Part shown: piece by piece, positions 43,657-53,226 of the stretch
How positions within the stretch are numbered: the first letter of the stretch is position 1
Layout of the letters: the number at the start of each line of letters is the position of its first letter
Assembly: GCA_947476695.1 (NCBI GenBank)
Contig: CANJRD010000004.1
Location: 62,001 to 126,000 of the forward strand
DNA: 64,000 nucleotides
Direction: 5' to 3'
Source: Rhodospirillaceae bacterium
GTDB taxonomy: Bacteria > Pseudomonadota > Alphaproteobacteria > Rhodospirillales > Rhodospirillaceae
Notes under the pieces: generated by a model
What the model was told of the DNA's origin: nothing
The model's input: only the letters and a program-made list of their open reading frames with translations
Databases searched by the model: none
Made by a program: the position numbers and the translations under genes

Positions 43657-45828
43657 ATGGCTTATGTGAAACATGCATCAGCTGCGTTCGGGCTGGTATT
43701 CGCACTCACGGCCAGTACCGCGCCAATGGCGGTGCTCGCGCAAACTGCGGCGCCGGCCGTCGGCGCGGGCCAGATCGGCGGTGTCGTCACCAGCGCGAAA
43801 GGCCCTGAGGCCGGCGTTTGGGTGATAGCGGAAACCACAAACCTCCCAACCAAGTACACCAAGATCGTGGTGACGGACGATCAGGGCCGTTACCTCATCC
43901 CGGAATTGCCGGCGGCGACCTATTCCGTATGGGTGCGCGGTTACGGCCTGGTGGATTCGGCGAAAGTGAATTCGCTGCCCGGCAAGAAGATCGATCTCAA
44001 GGCGGTCGTTGCGCCCAGCGCGAAAGACGCCGCCGAGTATTATCCGGCGATCTACTGGTATTCGATGCTGAATATCCCGAAGAAGACCGAATTCCCCGGT
44101 ACGGGCGTCAACGGTAACGGCATCTCCGAGAACATCAAGACGCAGGAGCAGTGGCTCGATCTGGTGAAGACCGACGGCTGCTTCACCTGTCACCAACTCG
44201 GCGACAAATCCACGCGGACGATCTCCAAAGCGATCGGTGAGTTCGGCAACTCCGTCGATGCCTGGGATCGCCGCATCCAGTCCGGTCAGGCGGGCGGCAA
44301 CATGACGCGCACCATCGGCAACATGGGCCAGCGCCGCGTACTCAGCATGTTCGCCGATTGGACCGACCGCATCGCCGCGGGCGAGCTGCCGGCGGAAGCG
44401 CCGCCGCGTCCGCAAGGGCAGGAGCGTAACGTGGTCATCACGATGTGGGATTGGGCAACGCCTAAATCCTACATGCACGACGAAGCTTCGACCGATCGCC
44501 GCAATCCGACCGTGAACGCGAACGGCCCGATCTATGGTTCGCCGGAAGAAAGCATGCCGATGGTGCCGGTGCTCGATCCGGCAAAGAACGCGAAGTCGTT
44601 GATTGCGATGCCCACGGGCGATCCGAAAACGCCGGACTCGAAGGACCTGCCGATCCTCGCGTCCTCGCCCTACTGGGGCGATGAGGCGATCTGGAAATCG
44701 CAAGTCAGCATGCACAACCCGATGCTGGACGAGAAAGCGCGTGTCTGGCTCACGACCAAGATCCGTCCGAACGATACGCCGGATTACTGTCGCGAAGGTT
44801 CGTCGCTGGTGTCGGCGCAGCTGTTCCCGATCAAGACCTCGGGCCGTCAGTTGGCGGTCTACGATCCAACGAGCAAGAAGATCACGCAGATCGAGACATG
44901 CTTCGGCACGCATCATCTGCAGTTCGGCTATGATGCGAACAACACGCTGTACTTCAGCGGCTCGGCGGGGGTGCTCGGCTGGCTCAATCGCAAGGTCTAC
45001 GACGAGACGGGCGATCCGAAGAAGGCGCTGGGTTGGTCGGCTTACATCCTCGACACCAACGGCAACGGCAAGCGCGACGAATACGTCGAGCCCGATGCGC
45101 CGCTCGATCCGAAGAAAGATAAGCGCATCAACGGTGCGTTCTATGGTGTGTCGCCCAACCCGGCGGACAGCTCGATCTGGGGCTCGTCGCTCGGCGTGCC
45201 CGGCTTCCTGCTGCGCGTGACGCCGGGCGCGAACGCGCCAGCGACGACATTGACGGAAGTGTTCGATCTGCCGCTGGGCGATGCGCGCGCGAAGGTGCAA
45301 GGCTACTCGCCGCGCGGCATGGACATCGATTCCAAAGGCGTGGTCTGGGCCTCGCTCGCCAGCGGCCACTTCGGCGCGTTCGATCGGCGTAAGTGCAAAG
45401 GCACGCTGAACGGGCCGAACGCCACCGGTAAGCAATGCCCGGAAGGCTGGAGCTTCTATCGCTTCCCGGGTCCGCAATTCAAAGGCATCGATGAAACGGC
45501 CAGCGCCGAGGCCAGTTACTATTCATGGGTCGATCAGCACGACACGCTCGGCCTCGGCAAGGATGTACCCATCGCGACGGGTAACGCCAACGACGCGCTG
45601 CTGGCCCTTGGCAGCGACGGTAAGTTCGTCACGCTGCGTGTGCCGTATCCGCTGGGCTTTTATGTGAAGGGGCTCGACGGTCGTATCGACGATCCGAACG
45701 GCGGCTGGAAAGGCCGCGGGCTGTGGACCACCTGGGGCACGCGCACGCCGTTCCATGCGGAAGGCGGCAAGGGCAACACGCCGAAAGTCGTTCACTTCCA
45801 GCTGCGCCCGAACCCGCTCGCTGGCTAA
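43657..45828 (+). CDS. Exported CxxCH protein with carboxypeptidase-regulatory-like domain and propeller-like body
   Basis: The 723-residue protein has a signal peptide (to about residue 29, VLA-QTAAP), a carboxypeptidase regulatory-like beta-sandwich (GQIGGVVTSAKGPEAGVWV, TDDQGRYLIPELPAATYSV; about 37-110), and a CFTCH motif at residues 175-179, likely a c-type heme site. The remainder (about 290-720) holds repeated strand-rich segments (QLAVYDPTSKKITQIETC; GMDIDSKGVVWASLASGHFG; LLALGSDGKFVTLRVPYP) like a lyase/NHL-type propeller. GGGG lies seven bases before the ATG. Function unknown; a periplasmic redox or binding protein is likely. It is convergent with the Fsr-like carrier gene. Confidence 0.82.
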   Translation: MAYVKHASAAFGLVFALTASTAPMAVLAQTAAPAVGAGQIGGVVTSAKGPEAGVWVIAETTNLPTKYTKIVVTDDQGRYLIPELPAATYSVWVRGYGLVDSAKVNSLPGKKIDLKAVVAPSAKDAAEYYPAIYWYSMLNIPKKTEFPGTGVNGNGISENIKTQEQWLDLVKTDGCFTCHQLGDKSTRTISKAIGEFGNSVDAWDRRIQSGQAGGNMTRTIGNMGQRRVLSMFADWTDRIAAGELPAEAPPRPQGQERNVVITMWDWATPKSYMHDEASTDRRNPTVNANGPIYGSPEESMPMVPVLDPAKNAKSLIAMPTGDPKTPDSKDLPILASSPYWGDEAIWKSQVSMHNPMLDEKARVWLTTKIRPNDTPDYCREGSSLVSAQLFPIKTSGRQLAVYDPTSKKITQIETCFGTHHLQFGYDANNTLYFSGSAGVLGWLNRKVYDETGDPKKALGWSAYILDTNGNGKRDEYVEPDAPLDPKKDKRINGAFYGVSPNPADSSIWGSSLGVPGFLLRVTPGANAPATTLTEVFDLPLGDARAKVQGYSPRGMDIDSKGVVWASLASGHFGAFDRRKCKGTLNGPNATGKQCPEGWSFYRFPGPQFKGIDETASAEASYYSWVDQHDTLGLGKDVPIATGNANDALLALGSDGKFVTLRVPYPLGFYVKGLDGRIDDPNGGWKGRGLWTTWGTRTPFHAEGGKGNTPKVVHFQLRPNPLAG

Positions 45829-45835
45829 CTTCTCT

Positions 45836-47098
45836 TTATGCCGCCTTGGCCTGCTGCTTGTGATGCGGCAGGCCGAGGTTCGGCAGCAGCACGGTCAGCA
45901 AGCCCACGGCCGGAAGATATGAACACACCTGATAGACGTAGGTGAGGCTGGTCATGTCGGCGAGCCTGCCGAGCACCGCCGCGCCGATGGCCGCCATGCC
46001 GAAGGCGATCCCGAAGAAGACGCCGGCGATCATGCCGACACGTCCCGGTACGAGCTCCTGCGCGTAGACGACGATGGCCGAGAACGCAGAGGCAATCACC
46101 AGGCCGATGACAATCGACAGCGCGACGGTCCAGAACAGGTTGGCGTAGGGCAACGCGAGGCTGAACGGCAGCGTGCCCAGGATCGATCCCCAGATCACAT
46201 GCTTGCGGCCGATGCGGTCGCCGATGGGGCCGCCGACGAATGTGCCCACCGTCACGGCAGCCAGGAAGAAGAACAGATAGACCTGCGCCGACTGCACGGG
46301 CAGCTGGAACTTATCCATCAGGTAGAAGGTGTAATAGTTCGACAGGCTGACGATGTAGAAGTTCTTCGACATCACCAGCGTGAACAGCACCGCGATGATG
46401 AACGCGACGCGCCCGCGCGACAGGGTCGGCGCGGCCGTCATGGCGCGGCTGCGCTTCGCACGCGCCAGGCCGTGGTTCTTGTACCAGCTGCCGACCTTGA
46501 CCAGCAGGATCATCGCCAGCAACGCAAAGGCAGAGAACCAGGCGATGCTGTGTTGACCGCGCGGCAGCACAATGAAGGCGGCGAGCAGTGGCCCCACGGC
46601 GGAGCCGGCGTTGCCGCCGACCTGGAACATCGACTGCGCGAAACCGTGCCGATGGCCGGCGGCCGCGCGGGCCATGCGCGAGGATTCCGGATGGAAGATC
46701 GATGATCCCATGCCGACCAGCGCGGCGGAGATGATGACCATCGCGAAGGTGGCGGCTTGCGATAGCATCAGCAGGCCCACCAACGTCAGGGCCATGCCTA
46801 CCGCCAGCGAGTAGTACATTGGATTCTTGTCGGTATAGGTGCCGACAGCCGGTTGCAGGATCGAGGCGGTCAATTGGAACGCCAGTGTGATCAGGCCGAT
46901 CTGCGTGAAGTTCAGATCGAGCGACGTCTTGAGCATCGGATACAGCGCCGGAATCAACGACTGGATCATGTCGTTGAGGAAGTGCGAGAAGCTGAGCACG
47001 CCGATGATCGAGAACACCGTGCCGTGTACGACGGCTTCGGTAGCGCTCCTGTCGGCTGCCGATACTTCGGTACCGGGCAGCTGTCCATCCGGGGACAT
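45836..47098 (-). CDS. MFS transporter, fosmidomycin-resistance (Fsr)-like
   Basis: The 420-residue protein has around twelve hydrophobic segments. SFSHFLNDMIQSLIPALYPML near the N-terminus is diagnostic of the Fsr group, and QPAVGTYTDKNPMYYS and GPIGDRIGRKHVIWG are the loop motifs of the superfamily. Fsr-type carriers export fosmidomycin and possibly other small hydrophilic compounds. The ATG at 47098 is chosen because it opens right before the typical cytoplasmic head; the frame extends upstream to 47179 without better signals. It is convergent with the CxxCH gene and divergent from pump 2. Confidence 0.88.
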   Translation of the reverse strand: MSPDGQLPGTEVSAADRSATEAVVHGTVFSIIGVLSFSHFLNDMIQSLIPALYPMLKTSLDLNFTQIGLITLAFQLTASILQPAVGTYTDKNPMYYSLAVGMALTLVGLLMLSQAATFAMVIISAALVGMGSSIFHPESSRMARAAAGHRHGFAQSMFQVGGNAGSAVGPLLAAFIVLPRGQHSIAWFSAFALLAMILLVKVGSWYKNHGLARAKRSRAMTAAPTLSRGRVAFIIAVLFTLVMSKNFYIVSLSNYYTFYLMDKFQLPVQSAQVYLFFFLAAVTVGTFVGGPIGDRIGRKHVIWGSILGTLPFSLALPYANLFWTVALSIVIGLVIASAFSAIVVYAQELVPGRVGMIAGVFFGIAFGMAAIGAAVLGRLADMTSLTYVYQVCSYLPAVGLLTVLLPNLGLPHHKQQAKAA

Positions 47099-47476
47099 GC
47101 GCAATTCCAATCCGCTAGAAGCTAAAGGCGTCAGAAATCTAGAATCGCAGGGATATACGCACATCCAACACGTGGACAAGCCGTTTTACCGCGCGCCAGC
47201 TTTGCGTTTCGCCCCACCCCCGGGGGCCCGAGACCCGATGGTAGCTTTCACGAGGCTTTCGCGTTGTAAAAACGCGCCTTGCCGTTTCCCGCCGACGATC
47301 GCGCTCGTACAGCTATGTTCGCTTCGCTCCCTGCTTCTTCTCGTCGCTTGTGACAGTCGGTAACCCTTTTAAAACAGGACCATAACTGGATTTACCACTA
47401 TCTGGACCGCGGCGGCGGGACGCTCGCCCCGCGGACCTTTTGGTGCATAATCCCGCGGCCTTAACGGATCAAAGCG
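47099..47476. other. 378-bp divergent intergenic region
   Basis: Lies between the Fsr-like carrier start and the pump 2 adaptor start. It has a CCCCCGGGGG palindrome (47217-47226) beside GGGCCC, a short TTTTAAAA (47367-47374), and no convincing coding frame. It must hold promoters for both genes, but I could not pick out clear -35/-10 pairs. Confidence 0.4.
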
Positions 47477-48646
47477 ATGCAGATTCTCGGACATACATTG
47501 TCGCCCCGCGCCACGCGCATCGCGGCCGGCGTTGCCCTGGCGGCGCTTGTCGTCGGGATCGTGGTCAACGTCGCGCTGCCTGCGAAGAAGGCGGGCAACG
47601 GCCGCGCGAAGGCCATCCCCGTCGTTGCGGTCGACGCAACGGCGCAGGAGTACCCGCTCATCCTCAGCGGAGTCGGCACGATCCAGGCGTTCAACACCGT
47701 TGATATCCGCGCCCAACTGACCGGCACGATCCAGAAGATCGCCTTCGACGAAGGCCAAACGGTGCATGCCGGCGATTTGCTCGCGCAGGTCGATCCGCGC
47801 CCCTATCAGGCCGCCCTTACGCAAGCCGAAGCGGCGCTCGCACGCGACAAGGCCACGTTGGCGAACGTGGAACGTGATCTGAAGCGCTATGAATCCTTGT
47901 CGGAGAAAGGCTTCGCCTCGGCGCAGCAGCTCGAGACCCAACGCGCCACCGTGATGCAGGCCTCTTCGGTGGTGAAATCCGACGAGGCCGCCATCTCCAA
48001 CGCGCGCACGAATCTGAGCTATACCTCGATCACCGCGCCGATCGATGGCATCACCGGCCTGCGCAACATCGACGTCGGCAACATTATCCAGTCGGGCGCA
48101 CCGACGCCGCTGGTCAGTATCACGCAGATCGAGCCGATCGCGGCGATCTTCACGCTGCCATCGGCGCACGTCGCCACCGTCCGCACGCAGATGCTCAAAG
48201 GCACGCTCACGGCCACGGTTCTCGATCAGAACGACAAGACCGTGCTCGACGAGGGCAGGCTGGAAGTGATGGACAATCAGGTCGATCAAAAGACCGGCAC
48301 CATCAAGCTCAAGGCTGTCTTCCCGAACAAGGACCACAAACTGTGGCCGGGTGCCTTCATCAACGTCGACCTCAAGGTCGAGACGCGCCACAACGGCGTG
48401 ACGGTGCCCAGCCGCGCGATCCAGCACGGCATCGACAATCTGTTTGTCTATGTCGTGAAGCCGGATCAGACGGCCGAGGTGCGGCCGGTCACCATCATCG
48501 ACACGCGCGATGAATTGGTTCTGATCGGGACCGGTCTCAAGGCCGGTGAGAAAGTCGTGATCGACGGTCAGGTGCGTTTGAGCAACGGTGCGGCGGTGTC
48601 GCTGCTCCAGGACACGACGTCGCAGCGCACAGCGCCCGACGCCTAA
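47477..48646 (+). CDS. RND adaptor (membrane fusion protein), MdtA-like (pump 2)
   Basis: The 389-residue adaptor has an N-terminal membrane anchor (ATRIAAGVALAALVVGIVV), the lipoyl halves GVGTIQAFNTVDIRAQLTG and TSITAPIDGITGLRNIDVGN, an intervening alpha-hairpin, and a C-terminal barrel (VTVPSRAIQHGIDNLFVYVV). It is a paralogue of the pump 1 adaptor; many aligned stretches match. Its permease gene follows after 17 bases. Together they form an MdtABC-like exporter that would need an outer-membrane channel encoded elsewhere. Confidence 0.93.
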   Translation: MQILGHTLSPRATRIAAGVALAALVVGIVVNVALPAKKAGNGRAKAIPVVAVDATAQEYPLILSGVGTIQAFNTVDIRAQLTGTIQKIAFDEGQTVHAGDLLAQVDPRPYQAALTQAEAALARDKATLANVERDLKRYESLSEKGFASAQQLETQRATVMQASSVVKSDEAAISNARTNLSYTSITAPIDGITGLRNIDVGNIIQSGAPTPLVSITQIEPIAAIFTLPSAHVATVRTQMLKGTLTATVLDQNDKTVLDEGRLEVMDNQVDQKTGTIKLKAVFPNKDHKLWPGAFINVDLKVETRHNGVTVPSRAIQHGIDNLFVYVVKPDQTAEVRPVTIIDTRDELVLIGTGLKAGEKVVIDGQVRLSNGAAVSLLQDTTSQRTAPDA

Positions 48647-48663
48647 TCGAGAGGCTTGCCGCG

Positions 48664-51600
48664 ATGAACCTGTCAAAGATCTTCATCGACCGGCCAATCG
48701 CCACGTCGATGCTGATGGTCGCGGTCGTGATTTTGGGCATTGCTGCCTATCCGCTGCTCAGCGTCGCGTCGCTGCCCAACGTCGATTTCCCTTCCGTGCA
48801 GATCAACGCGAGCTATCCGGGCGCCGATGCCCAGACGATGGCCACGATCGTCGCCGCGCCGCTCGAGCGTCAGTTCGCGCAGATTCCCGGCCTTACGCAG
48901 CTGACCTCGACCAGCAACGCCGGCAGCACCAACATCGTCCTGCAGTTCGAGCTCGGGCGGAATATCGACGGTGCTGCCCAAGACGTGCAGACCGCCATTG
49001 CGGCAGCCGGCGGCCAATTGCCGCGCGATATGCCGTCGCCGCCGAGCTACAAGAAAACGAACCCGTCGGATCAATCGATGCTCGCGATGACGGTGTCCTC
49101 GAAGACCGTGCCGATCATCCAGGTCTCCGACGCAGCCGACGTCATCCTCGCGCAGCAGATCGCGCAGGTCGACGGTGTCGGCGAGGTGAAGATCAACGGT
49201 GAGCGCAAGCCCGCCATACGCATCGAACTCAATCCCGACAAACTGGCCGCGAAGGGCCTGAGCTTCGAGGACGTACGCATCGCGGTCGCCGGTTCAACGA
49301 CCGAGCAGCCCAAGGGAATCATCTACGACCGACACCAGACCTTTGTGGTCGACGCCAACGACCAGCTCCACAAGGCCGAGGAATACAACGACATCGTCAT
49401 CGCCACCAACAATGGCGCGCCGGTGCGTTTGCGCGATGTGGGCGAGGCGATTCCCGGCGCTGAAAGCAGCCAGCGCGCGGCGTTCTTCGGCCGCGACGAC
49501 GCGGTGTTGCTATTCGTCGCCCGCGTGCCTGGCGCCGACATTGTCGCCACCACCGATCGCGTCAAGAAGATACTGCCGACGTTGATCAGCGAACTGCCCC
49601 CCGGCATCGACGTCAACATCATTCAGGACCGCACACAGACGATCCGCGCGTCGGTCGAGGAAGTGCGCTTCACTCTGCTGATTACGGTGATTCTGGTCGT
49701 AATGGTGGTGTTCGTCTTTCTGCGCGACGTACGCGGAACCTTGATCCCCTGTGCTGTGGTGCCGGTGTCGATCGTCGGCTCTTTCGCGATCATGTACCTG
49801 ATGGGCTTCTCCATCGACAATCTGTCGCTCATGGGCCTTACGATTGCGGTCGGTTTCGTGGTCGACGACGCCATCGTGGTGGTGGAGAACATCGAGCGCC
49901 ACATCCACGACGGTATGACGCCCTATGACGCCGCCGTGAAAGGCGCCTCGGAAATCGGCTTCACCGTGATGTCGGTCAGTATTTCGCTGATGGCCGTGTT
50001 CATCCCGCTGCTGCTCATGGGCGGTTACATCGGCGAGTTGTTCCGCGAATTCGCGCTGACCGTCTGCGCGGCGGTCACCATCTCGCTGTGCGTGTCGCTG
50101 ACTCTGACGCCGATGATGAGCGCACGCCTGTTGGGGCGTGCGTCAACCAAGCATGGCCGCGTCTACCTAGCGCTAGAGCGTTTCTTCGATGCCCAGCTCG
50201 CATTTTATCAACGCACCCTGAAGGTCGTGTTGCGCCATCAGCGCATCACGCTGGCGGTTAGTGGTGCCACCTTTGTCGCCACCGTCGTGCTGTTCCTGCT
50301 GTTGCCCAAAGGCTTCTTCCCAGAGCAGGACAACGGCGGCATCAACATCATCACCGTCGCCGCGCCTGAGATCTCCTTCAACGACATGGTGAAGAAGCAG
50401 ATGCAGGTCACGGACATATTGATGGCTGATCCGGCCATCGGTCCCATTGCCGGCTTTGTCGGCGGCAGCGGCTTGAGCAGTGGTGGCCAGTTCCGCATCG
50501 GCTTGAAGCCGCACGACGAGCGCGATGGCGTGCGCGACGTCATCAACCGCCTGCGGCCGAAGTTCGCGCAGATCCCCGGCATCGAGGTGTTCCCTTCGGC
50601 GCCGCAGGACATTTCGCTTGGCGGCCGTGTGACGCGGACGCTGTATCAATACACGCTCAGCGACACGGATCAGACGGAGTTGAACGCCTGGGCGCCGAGA
50701 ATCCTGGCCCGCCTAAAAGAAATTCCGATCCTGGTCGACGTGGCCAGCGATCAGGATCGCGCGGTTCCGCAGTTGAGCTTGCAGATCAACCGCGATTCGG
50801 CCTCGCGTCTTGGCGTAAAAGTCACGGACATCGATGCCACGCTGAACGACGCCTTCGGCCAGCGCCAGATCGCGACCGTGTTCGAGAGCACCAATCAGTA
50901 TCGCGTCGTGATGGAAGCCGACACGCGCGCGCCGATGTCGCCGGAGGTGTTGAGTCGCGTGCACGTGAAGTCAAACACCGGCGGCATGATTCCGCTCAGC
51001 TCGCTGGTCACCATCGAGCGCACCAGTGTGCCGCCCACGGTCAACCACCAGCGCGGTTTCCCCTCGGTAACGATCTCATTCAACTTGGTGAAGGGCGCGG
51101 CACTGGGCGACGCAGTCAACCTGGTCAACGATGCGATCTCGCAGATGTCGGTCCCAGGCACGCTGCACGGTGCGTTTCAGGGTAACGCCCAGGCTTTCCA
51201 ATCGTCGTTGGCCAGCACCCCTTACCTTGTCGCGGCCGCGTTGCTCGCGATCTACATCGTGCTTGCGATCCTGTACGAAAGCCTGATCCATCCGTTGACC
51301 ATCCTGTCGACGCTGCCGTCGGCCGGTGTCGGCGCGCTGCTGATGCTCGCGATCTTCCGCCAGGGCTTCACCGTCATGGCGCTGATCGGGGTCATTCTAC
51401 TGATGGGGATCGTGAAGAAGAACGGCATCATCCTGGTGGACTTTGCGCTGGCCGCGGAGCGCGAGCGCGGCATGTCGCCGGAAGATGCGATCTATGATGC
51501 CTGCATCCAGCGCTTCCGCCCGATCATGATGACCACCATGGCGGCGATGTTCTCCGGTCTGCCGCTTGCCATCGGTTTCGGCACCGGTTCGGAACTGCGC

Positions 51601-51768
51601 CAGCCCCTCGGCCTCACTATCGTCGGTGGTTTGATCTTCTCGCAGGCGCTCACGCTCTACACCACGCCGGTGATTTACTTGGCGCTGGAACGCCTACGCG
51701 TCCGTATGCTGGCGCGCTTCGGAAGCAAGGGTGCGCTCGAACGCGAGCACATCAAGAAGGTTGCTTAG
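48664..51768 (+). CDS. RND efflux permease, HAE1/MdtBC-like (pump 2)
   Basis: The 1034-residue permease begins MNLSKIFIDRPIATSMLMVA and has the TM4 aspartate pair in VGFVVDDAIVVVENIERH and the TM10 lysine in GIVKKNGIILVDFALA. Its overall build matches pump 1 and the partial pump 3. It is downstream of its adaptor gene in a two-gene operon. The stop overlaps that of the convergent DUF523 gene by four bases (TTAG). Confidence 0.95.
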   Translation: MNLSKIFIDRPIATSMLMVAVVILGIAAYPLLSVASLPNVDFPSVQINASYPGADAQTMATIVAAPLERQFAQIPGLTQLTSTSNAGSTNIVLQFELGRNIDGAAQDVQTAIAAAGGQLPRDMPSPPSYKKTNPSDQSMLAMTVSSKTVPIIQVSDAADVILAQQIAQVDGVGEVKINGERKPAIRIELNPDKLAAKGLSFEDVRIAVAGSTTEQPKGIIYDRHQTFVVDANDQLHKAEEYNDIVIATNNGAPVRLRDVGEAIPGAESSQRAAFFGRDDAVLLFVARVPGADIVATTDRVKKILPTLISELPPGIDVNIIQDRTQTIRASVEEVRFTLLITVILVVMVVFVFLRDVRGTLIPCAVVPVSIVGSFAIMYLMGFSIDNLSLMGLTIAVGFVVDDAIVVVENIERHIHDGMTPYDAAVKGASEIGFTVMSVSISLMAVFIPLLLMGGYIGELFREFALTVCAAVTISLCVSLTLTPMMSARLLGRASTKHGRVYLALERFFDAQLAFYQRTLKVVLRHQRITLAVSGATFVATVVLFLLLPKGFFPEQDNGGINIITVAAPEISFNDMVKKQMQVTDILMADPAIGPIAGFVGGSGLSSGGQFRIGLKPHDERDGVRDVINRLRPKFAQIPGIEVFPSAPQDISLGGRVTRTLYQYTLSDTDQTELNAWAPRILARLKEIPILVDVASDQDRAVPQLSLQINRDSASRLGVKVTDIDATLNDAFGQRQIATVFESTNQYRVVMEADTRAPMSPEVLSRVHVKSNTGGMIPLSSLVTIERTSVPPTVNHQRGFPSVTISFNLVKGAALGDAVNLVNDAISQMSVPGTLHGAFQGNAQAFQSSLASTPYLVAAALLAIYIVLAILYESLIHPLTILSTLPSAGVGALLMLAIFRQGFTVMALIGVILLMGIVKKNGIILVDFALAAERERGMSPEDAIYDACIQRFRPIMMTTMAAMFSGLPLAIGFGTGSELRQPLGLTIVGGLIFSQALTLYTTPVIYLALERLRVRMLARFGSKGALEREHIKKVA

Positions 51769-52256
51769 CGCGTGCGGATCGCGAAACGATAACGGGCTTG
51801 GGCGAGGAAGGCATCGCGTGCATCCGCATCCGCGAGTTTGTCCTCTTCGATCACCGGTACCTCGGGATAGCGTGCCGTGAACGCGCGGGCGAACAAGCCG
51901 CCTTTCTCAAGGCCGCATGACGCGGATTTCCTCTTGAAGATATAGCCGTCCAGCGCGACGGCTTGCTCATTCAGCAGCCGTTGCGATGTCGCTTCGGCGA
52001 TATCAGTGAGATCGCGGCCGCTGCTCAAGCCCACCAGCCGTTGCCGGCCGTCGCGCAGCCCGAAGTCAATGCGTTCCCGCGGCACGCCCAGGCCCATCTC
52101 GATCTCAGGGCAAATCGCGACCAGCGTGGCGAGAGTGGACAGAGTCTGGGTGATCCAGACGACGTGCTTGTCTTTGCCGTCGGGCCGTACAGGCCGACCC
52201 ATCAGGCAGGCACTGACCCCGATGCGGGGGCGGGTAAGGTCGTTGTTGGGTGTCAT
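51765..52256 (-). CDS. DUF523 family protein
   Basis: The 163-residue protein has the DUF523 opening RIGVSACLMGRPVRPDGKDK, the CPE motif (AICPEIEMGLGVPRE) and KRKSASCGLEKGGLFA; the three conserved cysteines could bind a metal or iron-sulfur cluster. Length and layout are normal for the short form, which lacks the C-terminal DUF1722 domain. No signal peptide. It is on the minus strand between the convergent pump 2 permease and the MBL-fold gene upstream, whose transcript is probably ended by the hairpin between them. Function unknown. Confidence 0.87.
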   Translation of the reverse strand: MTPNNDLTRPRIGVSACLMGRPVRPDGKDKHVVWITQTLSTLATLVAICPEIEMGLGVPRERIDFGLRDGRQRLVGLSSGRDLTDIAEATSQRLLNEQAVALDGYIFKRKSASCGLEKGGLFARAFTARYPEVPVIEEDKLADADARDAFLAQARYRFAIRTR

Positions 52257-52264
52257 CTGCGCCG

Positions 52265-52306
52265 CAAAAGAAAATCCCGGCCGACGCGCAAGGCATCGGC
52301 CGGGAT
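52265..52306 (-). terminator. Intrinsic terminator downstream of the MBL-fold gene
   Basis: ATCCCGGCCGA (52274-52284) and TCGGCCGGGAT (52296-52306) form an 11-bp stem. On the minus strand the hairpin is followed by TTTTCTTTT, a good U-tract. The stem core CCCGGCCGA is the same as in the terminator after ligD. Confidence 0.85.
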
Positions 52307-52312
52307 CATGTT

Positions 52313-52340
52313 AGCTAAAGCCTGATGTCAGCTGAAGCCT
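52313..52340. repeat. Short imperfect tandem repeat at the 3' end of the MBL-fold gene
   Basis: AGCTAAAGCCT (52313-52323) and AGCTGAAGCCT (52330-52340) differ in one base with a 17-base period. The second copy overlaps the stop codon of the MBL-fold gene. Possibly a small local duplication. Confidence 0.35.
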
Positions 52341-53127
52341 AGTACCAGTTGCGCTTGCGCACTTCGATGCCGCTGTTCGCGCCCAGCGCCTTCTCGAAGG
52401 CGGCGAGATCGCTCTGGCCGTAGTGGTACGGATAAACGATCTTCGGCTTGAACGAGAGCACGGCCTTGGCCGCTTCTTCCGGGGTCATCGTGTACGGCAG
52501 GTTCATCGGGATGAACGCGACGTCGATGTTCTTCAGGTTGGCCATTTCCGGCACGCCTTCGGTGTCGCCGGCGATGTACACGCGCTTGCCGCCAACCGTC
52601 AGGACGTAACCGTTGTCACGGCCCTTCGGGTGGAACTGCTGCTTGTCGGCCGAGGTGTTGTAGGCAGGCACGGCTTCGATCTTGATGCCGTCTACGTCAG
52701 CCGACTGGCCGTTCGCCAGCACCTTCGCCTTGGCCTTCAGGTCGGCCGGCAGCTTGTCGGCGATGTCCTGCGGGACGACGAGGGTCGTCTTCGCACCGAC
52801 GAGCTTCTGCAGCGTCGGCAGGTCGAAGTGGTCGCCATGCTGGTGGCCGACGGTGATGATGTCGGCGGCCGGCATGCCCTTGAAGGCATCGGCGCCGTCC
52901 GCACCCTTCTCGGCGCCCGGCGCCGGGGCCGGATCGACGTAAATGGTCTTGCCGCCCCAGCTGAGCGCCATGGTGGCGTGCTTCAGCGGGTGGATGATCA
53001 GGTCGCCCTTATCGGTGGCGACCTTGTCGCCGGTCAGGGCCTGGGCCGTAGCCGGCGTCGGGCCGGACATCGACAGCGCGGCGAAGGCGGCGAGCGCCGC
53101 GGCCGTCTTCAGAAACGAAGTCGTCAT
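52339..53127 (-). CDS. Exported metallo-beta-lactamase-fold hydrolase
   Basis: The 262-residue protein has a signal peptide (about 1-29, ATA-QALTG) and an MBL core: VGHQHGDHFDLPTL is the metal-binding HxHxDH motif, YIAGDTEGVPEM gives the bridging aspartate, and YPYHYGQSD the final histidine. It resembles the UPF0173/UlaG-like group, which includes lactonases and phosphodiesterases; the substrate cannot be told. Most UPF0173 members are cytoplasmic, so export is noteworthy. Its own intrinsic terminator lies just downstream. The upstream 99-base gap probably holds its promoter. Confidence 0.88.
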   Translation of the reverse strand: MTTSFLKTAAALAAFAALSMSGPTPATAQALTGDKVATDKGDLIIHPLKHATMALSWGGKTIYVDPAPAPGAEKGADGADAFKGMPAADIITVGHQHGDHFDLPTLQKLVGAKTTLVVPQDIADKLPADLKAKAKVLANGQSADVDGIKIEAVPAYNTSADKQQFHPKGRDNGYVLTVGGKRVYIAGDTEGVPEMANLKNIDVAFIPMNLPYTMTPEEAAKAVLSFKPKIVYPYHYGQSDLAAFEKALGANSGIEVRKRNWY

Positions 53128-53226
53128 GAGGGTAGTTCCTCCCGGAGGTTGAATTGCGCGGGGGGAGACTACGCGGTTCCAGGCGTCCGCGCCAAGCCGC
53201 TAAAGGCGATTTCTAAGTGCTTGGCG

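Noticed and set aside
47217..47226. CCCCCGGGGG as an operator or terminator
   Set aside because: A homopolymer palindrome in a GC-rich genome is likely chance; there is no loop or T-run and no other copy was seen.
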